Assembly (NCBI RefSeq): GCF_901709675.1
Contig: NC_051103.1
Location: forward strand, 2,217,501 to 2,281,500
Direction: 5' to 3'
Origin: Syngnathus acus
Lineage: Eukaryota; Chordata; Actinopteri; Syngnathiformes; Syngnathidae
DNA length: 64,000 nucleotides
Part shown: piece after piece, positions 1 to 11,757 of the stretch
How the letters are laid out: each line of letters starts with the position of its first letter
How positions within the stretch are numbered: position 1 is the first letter of the stretch
The notes under the pieces: model-generated
Told to the model about the DNA's origin: nothing
What the model saw: only the letters and a program-made list of their open reading frames with translations
The model's database searches: none
Program-made: the position numbers and the translations under genes

Positions 1-1450
1 AGATTAGAAAGCTTTCCGCTGGACATGTTTTCCATGGTTTTTTCCTCCAAAACAAGAAGAAGCTAACGCGGGGCAAGCACAAGCTAGCGCTGGGCAAGCT
101 AACGTTCGTTCGCGTCCGAAAAACATCGCGCAAACTTACTTGAGCGTGTGTAGAGCAGCAGCACATCGGAAGGTACTCCCCGATGAAAAATATCGGAAAA
201 GGTCCACTTGATGGGGGACGATCGACGCGCTTCGTCCGTCAACTGGGACGAAGTAAGAGCGAAAGCCAAACACCGAAAGTCAACATCTCTTCACTAAGAC
301 CCCCGTTAGTCCCACCTCTTCTGGTAGCCTATTGGCTCGCACCTTGGTATTCGTCTCTCGTTCCTGCCTTTGATTGGTTAATGTTGTTGCGCCTACAAGT
401 GGGCGTGGTTACGAGTGACTAGCGATTTGGTTATCTTTATCTTCTTCATGGTTATTTTAGGATACAACGGGAGTGAATGGGAATGATTTTTCACCGTATC
501 GAAGGCTGCAGTGAGACCCAACAAAACGAGGAAGGCACATACCGTCTCCGCTGTCACTTGCCAGAAGGTGCTATGCATCTTCTTGAAACCTCATTGGAAA
601 AGCTGTGACATTATGTTCCTCAAGGAAACCCACAGGATGTGTTGAGAGGAGGAGGAGAAAGTTTCTGGCCAGCTGCACATCACAAGTAAAGCTGGCAGAT
701 GGCGACCTTTGGGGGGTCATGCATGTCAAAAGGCTTTAGGGGGGTGGGCACGCTTGATGCGAGCTACGGGGACAAAGAACGGATTCCTGTGGACTGACTG
801 CCGCAATACAAGTGAAACGCTTGGACTCTTTTGTCACTTGAAGCATCATGTGGACGATGAGGGCGGCCTTCCTCCCGTCTCAGAACAAACGTGACTTCTT
901 TGGATTGACAGACTGCACAGCTTCTTTTACAAATTTTTTATTGACTTGATATATTTGCTGAAGCTGAAGTCAGCGTTGCACATTTTTTGCCTTCAAAGCA
1001 TGCATTTCTTCTTAAAAGGAGGCGCCGTTCGCCTTTCATAGCAAAATAAATACATCAATAATATTGCAGCTATACGGCAACATGTCAAGACATATACTCG
1101 ACGTAATCATGGAAGTAGTCATGGAGGCCACACACGTTGCTAAGTGGACGGGATGGCAAAGTGGAGAAGAATGTCAGCAGACGGCATCAAAGTGAGAAAG
1201 TCATCCGGCACACCGTTCCTAAAGTGCCCGGAGAGGACAAACATTTCAATTCTCCACATACGTGTGCAGAGATGCACACTGGGCATGTTCCTCTTGTCAG
1301 TCAGCAGCTCGCTCGCTTGCTTTATCTGTCCGTTCTCACACTGTGGAAATGAGTTTGACTTCCGAAGCACTGCACACACACAAGAAATCAGAAAAGTCAA
1401 ATGTAATTTGGTGAATCAAAATTTGTCAGCAGGCTGCAGCAGTTGCTCAC
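1..1450. other. No recognisable gene; 3' flank of baiap2
   Basis: I see no coding exon that I can assign here. The terminal coding exon and 3' UTR of baiap2 (minus strand) should lie in this stretch, because the last exon recognised (1451-1500) ends in an incomplete codon followed by a good donor. The C-terminal exon of this protein differs between isoforms and between species, and I could not identify it. Short open frames occur on both strands but show no family resemblance. Confidence 0.4.
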
Positions 1451-4400
1451 CTGCCGGCGAAACGGAACGCCAGATCGTACTGCTCCGCCGCTGGCTGCGC
1501 CTGCCAGTAAAAACAAACAAGGGAGGAACGAGACGTGAGGACAGAGCGCATCAATCAAGAAATCCATCCATCCATCATTGAGAAGAGGGTCAGACTGCAA
1601 TGGCGCCGCTCGCCGCTAGAGGGCAGCTAATGAACGCAAGTGTCAAAAACGGCTGAAACGGAAACGTTGGTGCTTCCTTGCATAAGCGTCTTTGTCAGTC
1701 ACTTGCTGAGGCTGACGTGTGTCACTGCGGTCTCCTACGCACCTAACAAGCGCCCCCACACACAAAATCTTCCACAAGCATTTATGCAACTCTGCAGCAG
1801 GCCCACTTTTGCCCCTTATGAAAGGTGACATCATCATCAGGCATCACATTTGACTGTCCTGACGACATGACTTTTTATTCGGTTGAGTGTGTGACGTGAC
1901 GTGTGTGTGTTTTGCACCTGCACGGTGAGGCCGTAGGGGCGCGGCCGCCTGGCCGACGGGCGGACGTGGTGGTCGGCGAAGGTGACGACGGCGCCGGTGT
2001 CTCTGTCCAGAAGGTTTCCCGTGCTGCAGCTCCGCCCGGGATGGAAGCTGCGCATACCACATGTGTTTCAGCACCATCACGTGAGCAAGTCGGAGGAGAC
2101 GTCACATGACACTTGAAGACGTGAAGCCAGACAGGCGTCGCCCTTTAGCGGCGGATGAACTTGCCTGTGAAAAGGCAGTCGGTCATCGCCGTCGTCCTCT
2201 GAGATGACACGCGTGTACGAGAAGGGAAACCAGCCCCGCCTGAGTGTCGCGAGAGCAAAATGTCAGCGCGGCGGCGGTGGCGGCAAGAACTCCAGAGCGC
2301 CAGCGATGGCCCGGCACTCACATGCGCGTCTTCTCGTTCTCGCCGTAGTGCCAGCCGTCACGGGCCTCGGGCACCAGCAGCGTGACGGCGTCGCCTTGCT
2401 GGAAGCTGAGCAGCGTGCCGTTGTCGCCGGCCGCGTGCGAGAAGAGGGCCCGCACCCGCGCCGTCCGCCCGCCTCGCTCCTTCTTCTCCAGGCCCGCCGC
2501 CATCGAGCTGGAGCGCGGCAGCGTGCGAGGCTCCGCTGGCGGACAAGAACAAATCTTCTTTTCTTGTGTCACGTGACCTTGATGGGCAGGTGTGTGACAG
2601 GAACCACATGTCGCCTTACCCAGCGAGGTCTTGCTACCGGCGGGCGCTGCCTTGCGTATGGGCAGCGTGTTGGAGTAGGACGTCTTGCCACGGGGCAGGG
2701 CCGCCGCCGCCCCCGCTGCTACTTGGGACTCAGACCACTGCTGGTAGTGTTCGGCGCCGCCTTCCATCAACCTCTGCGACGACATGTGACAAACACCTTC
2801 AACATTCCTCCTTGCAAATTTACACCACAAGAGGTGAATTTGTAGTGAGTGAATCCACCGCCACCTGTGGGCCGCCGCCGCCGCTTCGGAGCGCCGCCAG
2901 TTGTGGAGCTCCGACCAATGTTTTGGCGCCCGCCTCCAGCACGGTGCCGCTCATCTGCCGGCAGGACAACAAAGCAAAAGTGGCTGTAAAAAGGCCCAAG
3001 ATGCCCGCTCAATGGTGAAGGGTTTCCTGTCAGACTGGTCGCTATGACAACGCAGTCAGGGAACTCTCGAGTGTTACATCATTGCTTTATGTGCTTCCTG
3101 TCTCCATCGCAGTCTCCTGCCCACGCACACATAAGTGGGTCAGCGTCAGCGTGCTTGGCAATTTGAAATGAAAGTGGAGCCCACTCGGCCGGATGGGTCG
3201 GCAATCTTGACGTAGCGCAAAGCGTGTAAGCACATGAAAGAGTGTTTTGCGCCACTAACCTGCACATCCTTGTCGCCGCCATGCTTGGCGAGCGTCTTTC
3301 CACTCTGACTTTTGCGCCGCAGCTTCTTGAGTTCGTTCTGGCACTTTTCCAAACTCTCCCCTTTGCTCCTGTGCTCCGTCTGGTACTTCTTGAGCGCCGC
3401 CTGCAGGGGCAGCGCCGGTCAGCGGCCGGCAGACGTGCAAAGGGGGCGGGCGCTTGCTTACGTTGAGGTAGCGAGCGTCCATCTGCACTTTCTTCTCCAG
3501 CTCGGTCAGCAGCTCGTTGTGAAACGACTTGAGCTGCAAAGGAACAAAGAAAAGGTCAAGCCGAGTTTGGGATGGGAACCTTAGGCACACGCGACCCGAG
3601 TGGCGCTCTCACCATCTCCTCCAGCTGGATCTGGATCCGCCGGTGCACTTCGGCCATCTGCAAGAGGACCTCCCCTGCAGCAGAGCACACAAGTGCCATT
3701 AGACCAAGTTTGGGGCCACCGCAAGCACCACCACCATGAAGCAGGATGAGCACGAGGAGCCGGATGAATGATGATGAAGATGACAAGAAGCCACATGAAG
3801 CACATAGTGCGGCATGACACGGGCGTGCGTGCATGCGTTACCTACATGCTGTGTCTTCTGAATGTGCGCCACGTTGAAAACACAAAAACAGAAAAAGTAT
3901 TTTAGAAAAGGACTTTTTGCGCCACTTGTTAGGAAACATCGGGACGACGCCAACGGGAAAGTCCAGCCGACATTGTCGACTTATTTTTATGTCTCGGTGC
4001 GACTTGAGCGCGTCACGGTTGCGTGACCGGCGACAATGACTTTCAACGTGACCTCGTGACCTCTCAAAGGCTTTTCGCAAACGCACACGATTGACATTGG
4101 TTTGACTCGCATACACTGAAAAGAACGTGGCAACCATTGTGGGCGGATGGCGAGCGGCGGCAGCGGCCCTTTTGTTCATCTTCGTCTTTTGCAAGCGGAA
4201 GTGCAGCGGGAGCCTCTGGTCTCGCCTCACGACCATATTTGGTCGCCCCGGCGGAAGCCATACGGCAGCAGCGTCCGCCCTCCTCCTCTTCCAGAGGAGC
4301 TCCGCTCGTCTATTTTTAGCAGCCGACATCTCTTGTCGGCGGAGAGAGAGAGCGAGCGGGGGCCAAGGCGCCCGAGACGACGAGCGTGAGGAGGCGGCGT

Positions 4401-5616
4401 CGCTCATTCGTCATCAGCTGTGACAACGCGCCTCGCCAACATCATGTGATGGCTTCCCCCCTTGGAAATGGCATCCACTCTACCCCCCCTCTCAAAAAAC
4501 ATAAATGTTCCCAAAAATGACAAGCTAAAGGCACGGAGTTATATTGTAGCGAATCCAGCACGCTGCAATTGAATTGCGATGTGCCTCTTTGGCCACTAAG
4601 GGGCGCTACGCTAGCTGCCATACAGACGGAGGAAGAAGATTGACCACCATTGTCAGACATTCCATAAGTGGAGGTCCAACAATGAAACCACGAGTCGACG
4701 ACAAGCCACTGAAGAGGCGCCGGTGAGCGCTGTGACCCGACGCTGCACTCTCAAGTCGGGCGGACGCAAACCCCGACCGAGGCGCCTCGCCGCAGCCCGC
4801 CGGCCGTCCGGCGCGAGGACTCACCGAGCTCCTTGGCGCCTCGGCTGTCGCCGGCCACCTCACCCATCTGCATCAGAGCGTGGAAGTAGCCCTTTGCCGC
4901 GGACGTGACACCTGCAAATATGGAAAAAGTCCACAGCCGTCATCTCCGGCGACCGCTTGGCTACTCGCCCTAAAAAACTGCACGCGAGGTTCCGATAGCC
5001 ACCAACGACTCATGTCCAAGTCACAAATGCTATGGAAGCATCGATTGCATGAGTACGCCCTTTGCATCTTTTGGAGGACTAGTCGACGAGTTACTACTCC
5101 GTCCTCCATTCGACGCTGCCCTGCTCCCGTTTCACAAGCCTCATGACGCCGTCTGGCCTACTTGCCACCCGCCCCGGCAACATTTCCTGAATGTCTCCTA
5201 CCGACTTCTTCATAACGTTGTGACGCGTATCTTATGGTTTGAGTTTGCATGCTTCAAAAGAGCGAAAAAGTCTCCCTTGGTCATGAAGCTTTGGGGTCCC
5301 GACCGACTCCGAAGGAAGCAGACCAAGCATGAGGTGAAAGGAGGACGACGGATGGATGGAAAGACAAACGCGAAGGTGTACGACATTCCAACACAGACAC
5401 ACAGAAGGAGGGACAGAGAGCAGCATACTCACTGGTCAGCGCTTTCTCGTAGCTTTTGCCCATGGCCACAAAGTTCTTCAGGCACGGGTTGAACTGCTCC
5501 ATGATGGACTGCAGCGGGCAACAACACGCGTGGCGTGGCGTTAGTCGCTGAGTGAGCGAGCGCGACTGGCAACAAAAATCTCATCATGGTGACACGCAAG
5601 CGGCGCTTTAATGGGC

Positions 5617-5694
<78 letters not shown>

Positions 5695-7016
5695 GAAGAG
5701 TTGCACAAGTGTCCGACCTTGAGCAATCACCCGCTGCACCTGCTAATTAGTTTTAGGCGCTTGTTTGAGGTCCAGTTGAGCGCAATGTGACATCACAGGT
5801 CGGGTGACTTGCAAAGCAGCCGATAGCAGCACGAGTCGGACTTGGATAAGCTTGGTGTTGCTGCGTTTGCATCTTAAATCAGCCAAATGGAAAGGGGGGG
5901 GGGGGGGGCATAAAATGCACTGCATTGTTCCTCCAAATACGTGTAAAAATGTACTGAAAGGGAGTTTTGAGAATTCCCGGATTGAAAAGAACCGCAAACA
6001 TTCTGGTGACACGCAAGCAAACTTATGAGTGGCGGAATCTTTTCTTATGTAAGGAGAGGGGGTGCATGGGGCTCATGTGTGCGTGTGTGTGTGTGGTGAG
6101 TCAGCGCTTACATAAAGAGCAGCAGGTTGGCATCATGTCGGGCTGCAAATTGCTGCACAGCCAAGTGGTGCCATCGTAAACTGGTGGGGGTGTGGATGGG
6201 ATGAGTGGCTGGGAGGGGTTCGTGGGGCAATTGGGGGGGATCATTTTATCACAGCCAACACCAAAGTGCACTTATCAGTGTGTGTGGATGGGTGGCATAC
6301 TGGGATTCCGAGTGGCACTGCAAGGAAACGCAGATGGTGTTGGTCTGTTTGTCTTTCTGTCCCAACAATAACAACATAACCTCCTCCAACGCACGCAACT
6401 CCCATCATCATCATCATTATCATCATCATCATCACGACTCAGTGGGTAAGCCTACACAGACACACACACAAACATACACGGCATGAGTAAATGCGCGGGA
6501 TGGCGCGCATGCAGCGCGTCACTTGGCAAATGCTGTCGGGGCTGGATGCATCAGCCTCAAAATCTAATCACACTGGAGATTTTCTTTTACAAATGAAAAA
6601 AAAAAAATCCACTATGCGGGTATTGCACACGGATGTTCTTTCCTTTGGTGGACCCCAAAACTAATGTGTGCACCCTCGCATGCACAACAAGCCCAAAGGT
6701 GCCCCGACGTGTGGGCAAGGAGAGCCACCGTTGCGTTCATGGAACGGACAAACACACGAATATAAAATGACAACACTCGCAAAGAGCTCGAGGTTAGAGA
6801 TAGACAGACACAGTCTGCAAAGTTTGCGATTACCGATACGATAAATGTGCTCGCGATGTGTAAAACACCCCCAAAAAGTGTAAAATAAAATAGAGTTGAT
6901 TAATCAATCATCCATCATAAATTACGTCGGTGTGTGCTTGTGTGTCCGTGCGTGCACGCGCGGGTTACCTTGTAGACGTTCTCGGTGATCCGGTGGACTT
7001 CGTCGGTTCTCGACAT
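1451..7016 (-). CDS. baiap2: BAIAP2 / IRSp53 (I-BAR and SH3 adaptor), interior IMD exons missing
   Basis: IRSp53 couples Rac/Cdc42 and phosphoinositide membranes to actin regulators through an N-terminal IMD (I-BAR) helical domain and an SH3 domain, acting at filopodia and postsynaptic sites. Exons read right to left: 6969-7016 (start MSRTDEVHRITENVYK), 5433-5508, 4825-4911, 3613-3674, 3462-3533 (SFHNELLTELEKKVQMDARY), 3260-3400, 2865-2954, 2620-2773 (SYSNTLPIRK), 2322-2535 (TLPRSSSMAAGLEKK, then the SH3 core with ALFSHAAGDNGTLLSF and PEARDGWHYGE), 2165-2239 (RGWFPFSYTRV), 1918-2047 (STGNLLDRD) and probably 1451-1500. Phases agree at every junction listed. The intron after 2165 uses a GC donor. 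The family block of about 130 residues expected between exons 3260-3400 and 2865-2954 (IMD helices 3-4 and the following linker) is absent from the 305 bp between them. Both flanking exons are phase 0, so direct splicing would stay in frame. The last exon assignment is weaker than the rest. Confidence 0.88.
2163..2164 (-). other. baiap2: GC splice donor in baiap2
   Basis: The exon carrying RGWFPFSYTRV ends CACAG and is followed on the minus strand by GCAAGT, a GC donor with otherwise consensus bases. The downstream exon (from 2047) fits only if this donor is used, because the split AGC codon restores the STGNLLDRD frame. Confidence 0.7.
5621..5690. repeat. (CA)n microsatellite, 70 bp
   Basis: An uninterrupted run of CA dinucleotides in a baiap2 intron, between the exons at 4825-4911 and 5433-5508. 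It lies about 110 bp upstream of the second coding exon in the direction of transcription. Confidence 0.97.
6402..6435. repeat. (CAT)n microsatellite
   Basis: A short imperfect CAT/ATC trinucleotide run in the first coding intron of baiap2. Confidence 0.85.
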
Positions 7017-7907
7017 GTTTGCTGGCGAGACGTATGTCTGCATGTGCGCTTTTATAGCAAAGTTTCCACGACAGCGTACCTGCGAACCCACGCGTGCGTG
7101 CACGCGGGCGGCGCTTGCAGAGGCGGACGGCGCCGCCTTCGCAGATCCTGGGAGAGGGGGACGCTGATGACGTAGTAGCCGACGCCGATCCACTCCAACG
7201 GCTCCAAGCTAACAACTCTGACGCTCCGACGTATGTTCGGATTTTGAGTACTAGTGGAATTGATCTAGTTCCGGCGGGGAAGTCGCGAGTCACTACAGGG
7301 CATTCTTTTTCGTTCTTTTTTCCCTTAATGGCGTCAGTCAACGCTGCGCCTCTGGCCACGCCCACTGCACTGCGTCGATCAGATGGACGGAGCACCCATT
7401 CAGGCAACGGGCGCACGCGCACACAACCTCCCCCCCAAGCGCATTGTGCTGTCGCGTCCTCACACTTTTTCTGCAACACACAAAAAGACACGCGAACGCA
7501 CGACGTCGCACAAATCAGCGCTGAAGCAAGCAAACTTGTGTGATTGGCTGGACATGGCGCAGACGTCACAAGCCAGCAGCTCAAACAAAGGCGGTAAAAA
7601 GACACCAAAGAAAAAAAAAGCTGAGGTCACCTGAAGGACGTGGTGGTGCGCACGCCCACGGCCACGCTACTCCACGTCCACGCGCGTGATTCATTGGCGT
7701 CGGCGGCTACGGCATGCGGTTAGTTGCCTTACTCGCAGATATGTCGCCTCAGGGCGTTCGGAACCGCTTTTTACGTTCCCAATTTGCTACAAAATTTAAT
7801 TTTGATCATTGTTCTTGCCTTTTCTCTTGTCGTAGTTGCGATATTTGTAATTTATTATTTGGATTTAATATTGCAAACACCCTCGCTCGTTTGAAGGTTC
7901 GTGGAGT
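7017..7907. other. 5' region of baiap2, no other gene seen
   Basis: This lies upstream of the baiap2 start codon at 7014-7016. It includes GC-rich DNA at 7080-7200 that may hold the 5' UTR or an upstream promoter region. I could not define a TATA box or transcription start. No coding similarity was recognised. Confidence 0.4.
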
Positions 7908-8132
7908 TGTTGTGGCTTTATGCTCTGATAAACTATTGTAGTGTTGTCACTTATAGTGGGTTGCTTATTGATTGCTCTAACAATAACACACGGAGGCAAG
8001 GATGCAGTACGAGCCGATCTTTACTGGGTGCTCCGTCACGACTACACACAGACCTCACCACACGATCACTGAACCTCCAATACTGACAGACAAACACAGT
8101 CGAGCACTGAGTGCTCGATCCAATCTACCACA
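7908..8132 (-). mobile_element. Solitary 225-bp LTR of a Ty3/gypsy-type element
   Basis: This begins tgttgtggc and ends ctaccaca on the plus strand. It is the same sequence as the two LTRs of the partial element at 28811-31009; the element reads on the minus strand. It is preceded by ggagt (7903-7907), the same five bases that follow the far LTR at 31009. It differs from the 30785 LTR at one site by eye and from the 28811 LTR at three. No polypurine tract or element-internal sequence adjoins it at 8133. Confidence 0.88.
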
Positions 8133-8133
8133 A

Positions 8134-8219
8134 CCAATTGAGTGATAATATTGCTTTAAGCTGTTACAGAATATATTTTAGCCAAGCAAAGAAATTAAGA
8201 TCAAAAATAAAAACAACAT
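8134..8219. repeat. 86-bp direct repeat, copy 1
   Basis: Runs from ccaattgagtgataat to aaaacaacat and is nearly identical to the copy at 8283-8368. About 63 bp of spacer separates the copies. It starts directly after the solitary LTR. Confidence 0.9.
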
Positions 8220-8282
8220 TTGTATCAATCCTTCAAACCTTTTTTAACACACGACCATTTTCATAGTGGTGGGGACCTTGGT

Positions 8283-8368
8283 CCAATTGAGTGATAATAT
8301 TGCTTTAAGCTGTTACAGAATATATTTTAGCCAAGCAAAGAAATTAAGATAAAAAATAAAAACAACAT
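8283..8368. repeat. 86-bp direct repeat, copy 2
   Basis: The second copy of the 8134-8219 sequence, in the same orientation, differing at about one base. I could not assign the repeat to a known family. Confidence 0.9.
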
Positions 8369-9490
8369 GCTTCCGTGCGTGACCCAAAACCGACCCCGTG
8401 TTATTCTGTTTCTTTCTATTTTTGCTAGTTCAGCTTGTCTTGCCCATCTTTGGTCTCATGTAACGGTTTGGCACCATCTCTTGGAAACATTTGGAATTTC
8501 AGCCATGCCAATTTATTCATCAATAATTCTCAATTCAAATGTTGCACCATCTGCTGCTAAAATTCGGAATTTCAGCCACGCCAATTTATTCCTGGGAACA
8601 ATCCATACTCACTTTTTGCACCATCTGTTCTCCCCATACCCCATGTTACATGACACCCCAAAAGCAAAGATGTTAACAGCCCCTCCTTCCTGACAGACAA
8701 GCCTATCTTATACCTGCCCAGACCGTTGATGTCATGGCTTGGAGTAACGCCTGAAAAAGGGCATGTACAAGGCCCTTCTCTGGTCACGAACAAATGGCCC
8801 TTCCATATTCTAAGTACCTACACATTACTGAAACTCTGAAGCCTCTCTGCCCAGCAAAAATAGCTTATGGTTGAACATTGAAATAGTTTACCACCTAAGG
8901 CAACATACAAAGACGCATCGAATCCAAATTTGACTACATTCCCCCCTTCGGGACTTTATGATTGTCCCGAAAACGGTGGTCTGACAAGAGATGACATCGG
9001 TAAACATCCAAAAATCTTCCCCCAACCAAATTTTATGGTCACGTCTACAATTTGGCCTATACCTGCACAGCCTAAATCACGCTCGAGGCATGCTACTTAA
9101 GGTTATTTTAACTAGGAAAGCTCAAACTACTTTGGTATCCAATTGCTCCCTGACAGCAATCTGAGGCCTCTCAGGAACCACAAGTAAAGAAAATTGAAGT
9201 CCACATTATCCAAATGACGATAACCACCCCCCTTAGGTAATAGCTCAACAACGTCGATAATTTGCGAAGTAATGAATTAGGCGTGGCCCGTTAGAAGCCC
9301 CAAAAAGTTGCCGGCCCTCCATCGAGAAAAAACCCTGCCAGTTCTAATGACAAGGAAAAAGAGGGAGGCCCTTTCTAACAGCCCCAGTGATTCCCTCCAC
9401 CTGGCGTCAGCCAGGTACAAGGAGCCCTGGCACATATCACAATCCACAAAACAGTATGAGCTCACAAAACAGTAAGGAAAAGAAATGACA
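8369..9490. other. Unassigned intergenic DNA
   Basis: AT-balanced sequence with no recognisable coding exon. A pyrimidine-rich motif near 8940 (ttccccccttcggg) resembles boundaries found in long-terminal-repeat elements, but no paired LTR was found, so no mobile element is called. Confidence 0.35.
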
Positions 9491-9494
9491 TACA

Positions 9495-9788
9495 CACACT
9501 GTCTGGTTTGGATCAGCCTCCAAACGAGACAAGCACAGACTGCAACGGACAATCAGGACTGCAGAAAAGATCATTGGAATCAACCTCCCATCTATCCAAG
9601 ACTTGTACCTGTCCAGGACCAGGAAACGTGCAAGGAACATCTCTACAGACCCTTCTCACCCAGGTTGCAGTCTGTTTGAACTACTCCCCTCCGGACGGCG
9701 TTATAGAGCTCGGTACGCCAAAACCAGCAGACACAGAGACAGCTTCTTCCCCCAGGCTGTTGCTCTGATGAACTCACACCACTCATAG
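9495..9788 (+). mobile_element. LINE reverse-transcriptase C-terminal fragment (L2/CR1-like)
   Basis: A translated stretch with hallmark fish LINE segments: VWFGSASKRDKH-type text is partly present, followed by IRTAEKIIG, LPSIQDLYLSRTRKRA, ELLPSGRRYRARYAKTSRHRDSFFPQAV and a stop after MNSHHS. These are typical of the end of the pol ORF of L2/CR1-clade elements. Frame changes occur near 9600. The first 40 bp (9498-9537) recur inverted at 10363-10402, the end of the minus-strand LINE piece. Confidence 0.8.
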
Positions 9789-9830
9789 AGTCTCAGAGTC
9801 ATTACGGCGAGAAATAAGGGGGATAATTCG

Positions 9831-10000
9831 TAACTCCTGGGGGGAGTGTTATTTGCTTGTTTGTTTGTATAACTCCTGGGGGGAGTGTCATTTGCTTGTT
9901 TGTTTGTTTGTTTGTTTGTATAACTCCTGGGGGGAGTGTTATTTGCTTGTTTGTTTGTTTGTTTGTTTGTTTGTTTGTTTGTTTGTTTGTTTGTTTGTTT
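9831..10000. repeat. Compound minisatellite and (TTTG)n array
   Basis: A unit of about 40-50 bp (aactcctggggggagtgt followed by TTTG repeats) occurs three times at about 9831, 9871 and 9922. The last copy runs into a long (TTTG)n tract to about 10000. It directly follows the plus-strand LINE fragment and could have grown from its 3' tail. Confidence 0.85.
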
Positions 10001-10360
10001 CAGGGATCACGTGGGCCTCTGGATCATAGGAGTAGATGCCGGGAACGCTCGGAGAGTCCACTGAGCACTTCGATGAGACGACGACCACCAGTCGTCCCCG
10101 TGCCCCAATCAACCCCAAAAGAGAAGATTTTGTTTGCTGACGACTGGTTATGGAGATGTCGTTTACTAGGGGTGACCGAAGGGGGCCGGGAGGACTTCCG
10201 GCCTACGTTGGGCATTGCTGCTTTTTTCAGTGCAACTCAAGGTTTTGTGCTGTTGTTATCGTTCAATACTGGCAGTGGCTCTCAATTATTGCAGAACCCC
10301 TGGACGCTGACCGGGGCCTGGAAAGGGACTCTGAGAACGGTGAAGTGGACATAAAGATTT

Positions 10361-10720
10361 TGTGCTTGTCTCGTTTGGAGGCTGATCCAAACCAGACAGT
10401 GATGGAGGTGCAGAGGACAGACTGGATGATGGCAGTGTAGAAGGTCTTCAGAAGCTCTCGCGGCAGGTTGAACTTCTTGAGCTGTCTCAGGAAGTACAGC
10501 CTCTGCTGGGCCTTCTTCCGGACAGAGTCGATGTGGCCGGTCCTTTTCAGGTCCCGAGAGATTGTGGTTCCCAGGAACTTGAAGGTGTCTGTGGAGAGAA
10601 TAGTATTACTGCGGATAGTGAGGGGTAAAAGTGGTGAAGGGTCTCGCCTGAAATCCACTGTCATCTCCACGGTCTTGAGCGGGTTCAGCTCCAGATGGTT
10701 TTGGCTGCACCAAGCAGAAT
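10361..10720 (-). mobile_element. LINE reverse-transcriptase fragment, inverted relative to 9495-9788
   Basis: The minus strand encodes VDFRRDPSPLLPLTIRSN, TFKFLGTTISRDLKR, KAQQRLYFLRQLKKF and FYTAIIQSVL, ending at SITVWFGSASKRDKHK. This is the segment just upstream of the plus-strand fragment in the same type of element. The two halves point towards each other with about 570 bp between them, so the element is inverted internally or two copies recombined. Confidence 0.8.
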
Positions 10721-10836
10721 TTTATCTTATAATAAAAACCGCATTCTGGCGGTCAACATCATCTTGAGTTCAAGTCAACATGAAATTGGGGACTCGCCAG
10801 AACGCGCCGTGTTGTGTTGTGTTGAGCTGGTTAGGG

Positions 10837-11323
10837 CAGTGGTCCCCAACCACCGGGCCGCGGACCGGTACCGGTCCGTGGGTCACTTGGTACGGGGCCG
10901 CCAAGCCGCACAGGATTTTTTTTTTTATCGACGATCAATTAATTCAGGTCAAGACACTCGTCCCGGTCACGTGACATGTTTCCCCAGTCGAGCCCGCAAA
11001 GCTAATATGTGGCGACAGGCTAACTAACCAGGCAGTGAAGCATTCAAAACTGCTTCAACACATGGAGACCAAGCATCCTGCAATAAAAGACAAACCTTAA
11101 ATCACTTCGGGTGTCATTGTCTCCGATTACGTCTAGATGGGACCGGCTCGTTTCTGAGAAACAAACTCAGTGCTCCCACTAATTCAACGTAATGGTAATG
11201 ATATTATAAATGTATTATTTATTCATTTATATAAATGTATTATTTATTTATATAAATGCCGGTCCGCGAAAATATTTCTGACATGTAACCGGTCCGTGGC
11301 GCAAAAAAGGTTGGGGACCACTG
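10837..11323. mobile_element. hAT-type non-autonomous element with TIRs
   Basis: Terminal inverted repeats cagtggtccccaacc at 10837 and ggttggggaccactg ending at 11323, with a subterminal cggtccgtgg motif repeated at both ends. The flanking 8-mers (ggttaggg and ccttagat) share only the central four bases, so a target duplication is not clear. It contains AT-rich DNA and no transposase. Confidence 0.75.
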
Positions 11324-11503
11324 CCTTAGATCACGTCCGCCACCATTTTCTGTGAGTAAATGGAAGAAAATGAATACATGAGAGGGTAAACTTGCTTTTC
11401 ATACCTTCAATGTTGTCATTTTTGTCTTTAAGTAGGCCTATTTATGAAATGCGATAAAATGCTGTATTTTACATGGTTTTATTTTTTTGTTCCAGAATAA
11501 AGT

Positions 11504-11757
11504 ATGGCCTTGGTACAGCAAACAAAAAAGAAGTGTCGGCAATATAGTGTGGAATATCTGAAATATGGATTTGTCGCAGCACCACACAACCAACAGCAAC
11601 CAATGTGTCTACTGTGTGATAGAGTGTTTATACCAAATATCAAGAAAGAGGTTTTTTTTTCCATATGTGCCTTGGGGGGGGGGGGGGGGGGGGCGCTAGG
11701 AATTCACTGGGGAGCCAAAGGGGGCGCCAGCCTGCAAAAGTTTGGGAACCACTGCTT
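11504..11757 (+). mobile_element. hAT remnant with an N-terminal transposase-like ORF start
   Basis: A short open frame starting at 11504 contains KCRQYSVEYLKYGFVAA and MCLLCDRVF, like the N-terminal zinc-binding segment of hAT transposases of the GTF2IRD2/ZBED-like group. It is cut off by a poly-G run near 11677. The right end, ttgggaaccactgc, resembles a hAT TIR. The left TIR was not found. Confidence 0.5.

Noticed and set aside
3838-4407. 189-codon minus-strand frame in a baiap2 intron
   Set aside because: Lies wholly inside the intron between well-phased exons, has low-complexity basic content and no conserved text. It was also checked as a home for the missing IMD exons and does not match.
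5429-5726. Long valine/cysteine dipeptide frames over CA, TG, AG and GGAA arrays
   Set aside because: They arise only from microsatellite translation; the same applies near 11876-12259, 24227-24439 and 54663-54873.
8369-9490. Possible endogenous retroviral LTR or internal region
   Set aside because: No second LTR, primer site or coding domain was found, so no element is called.
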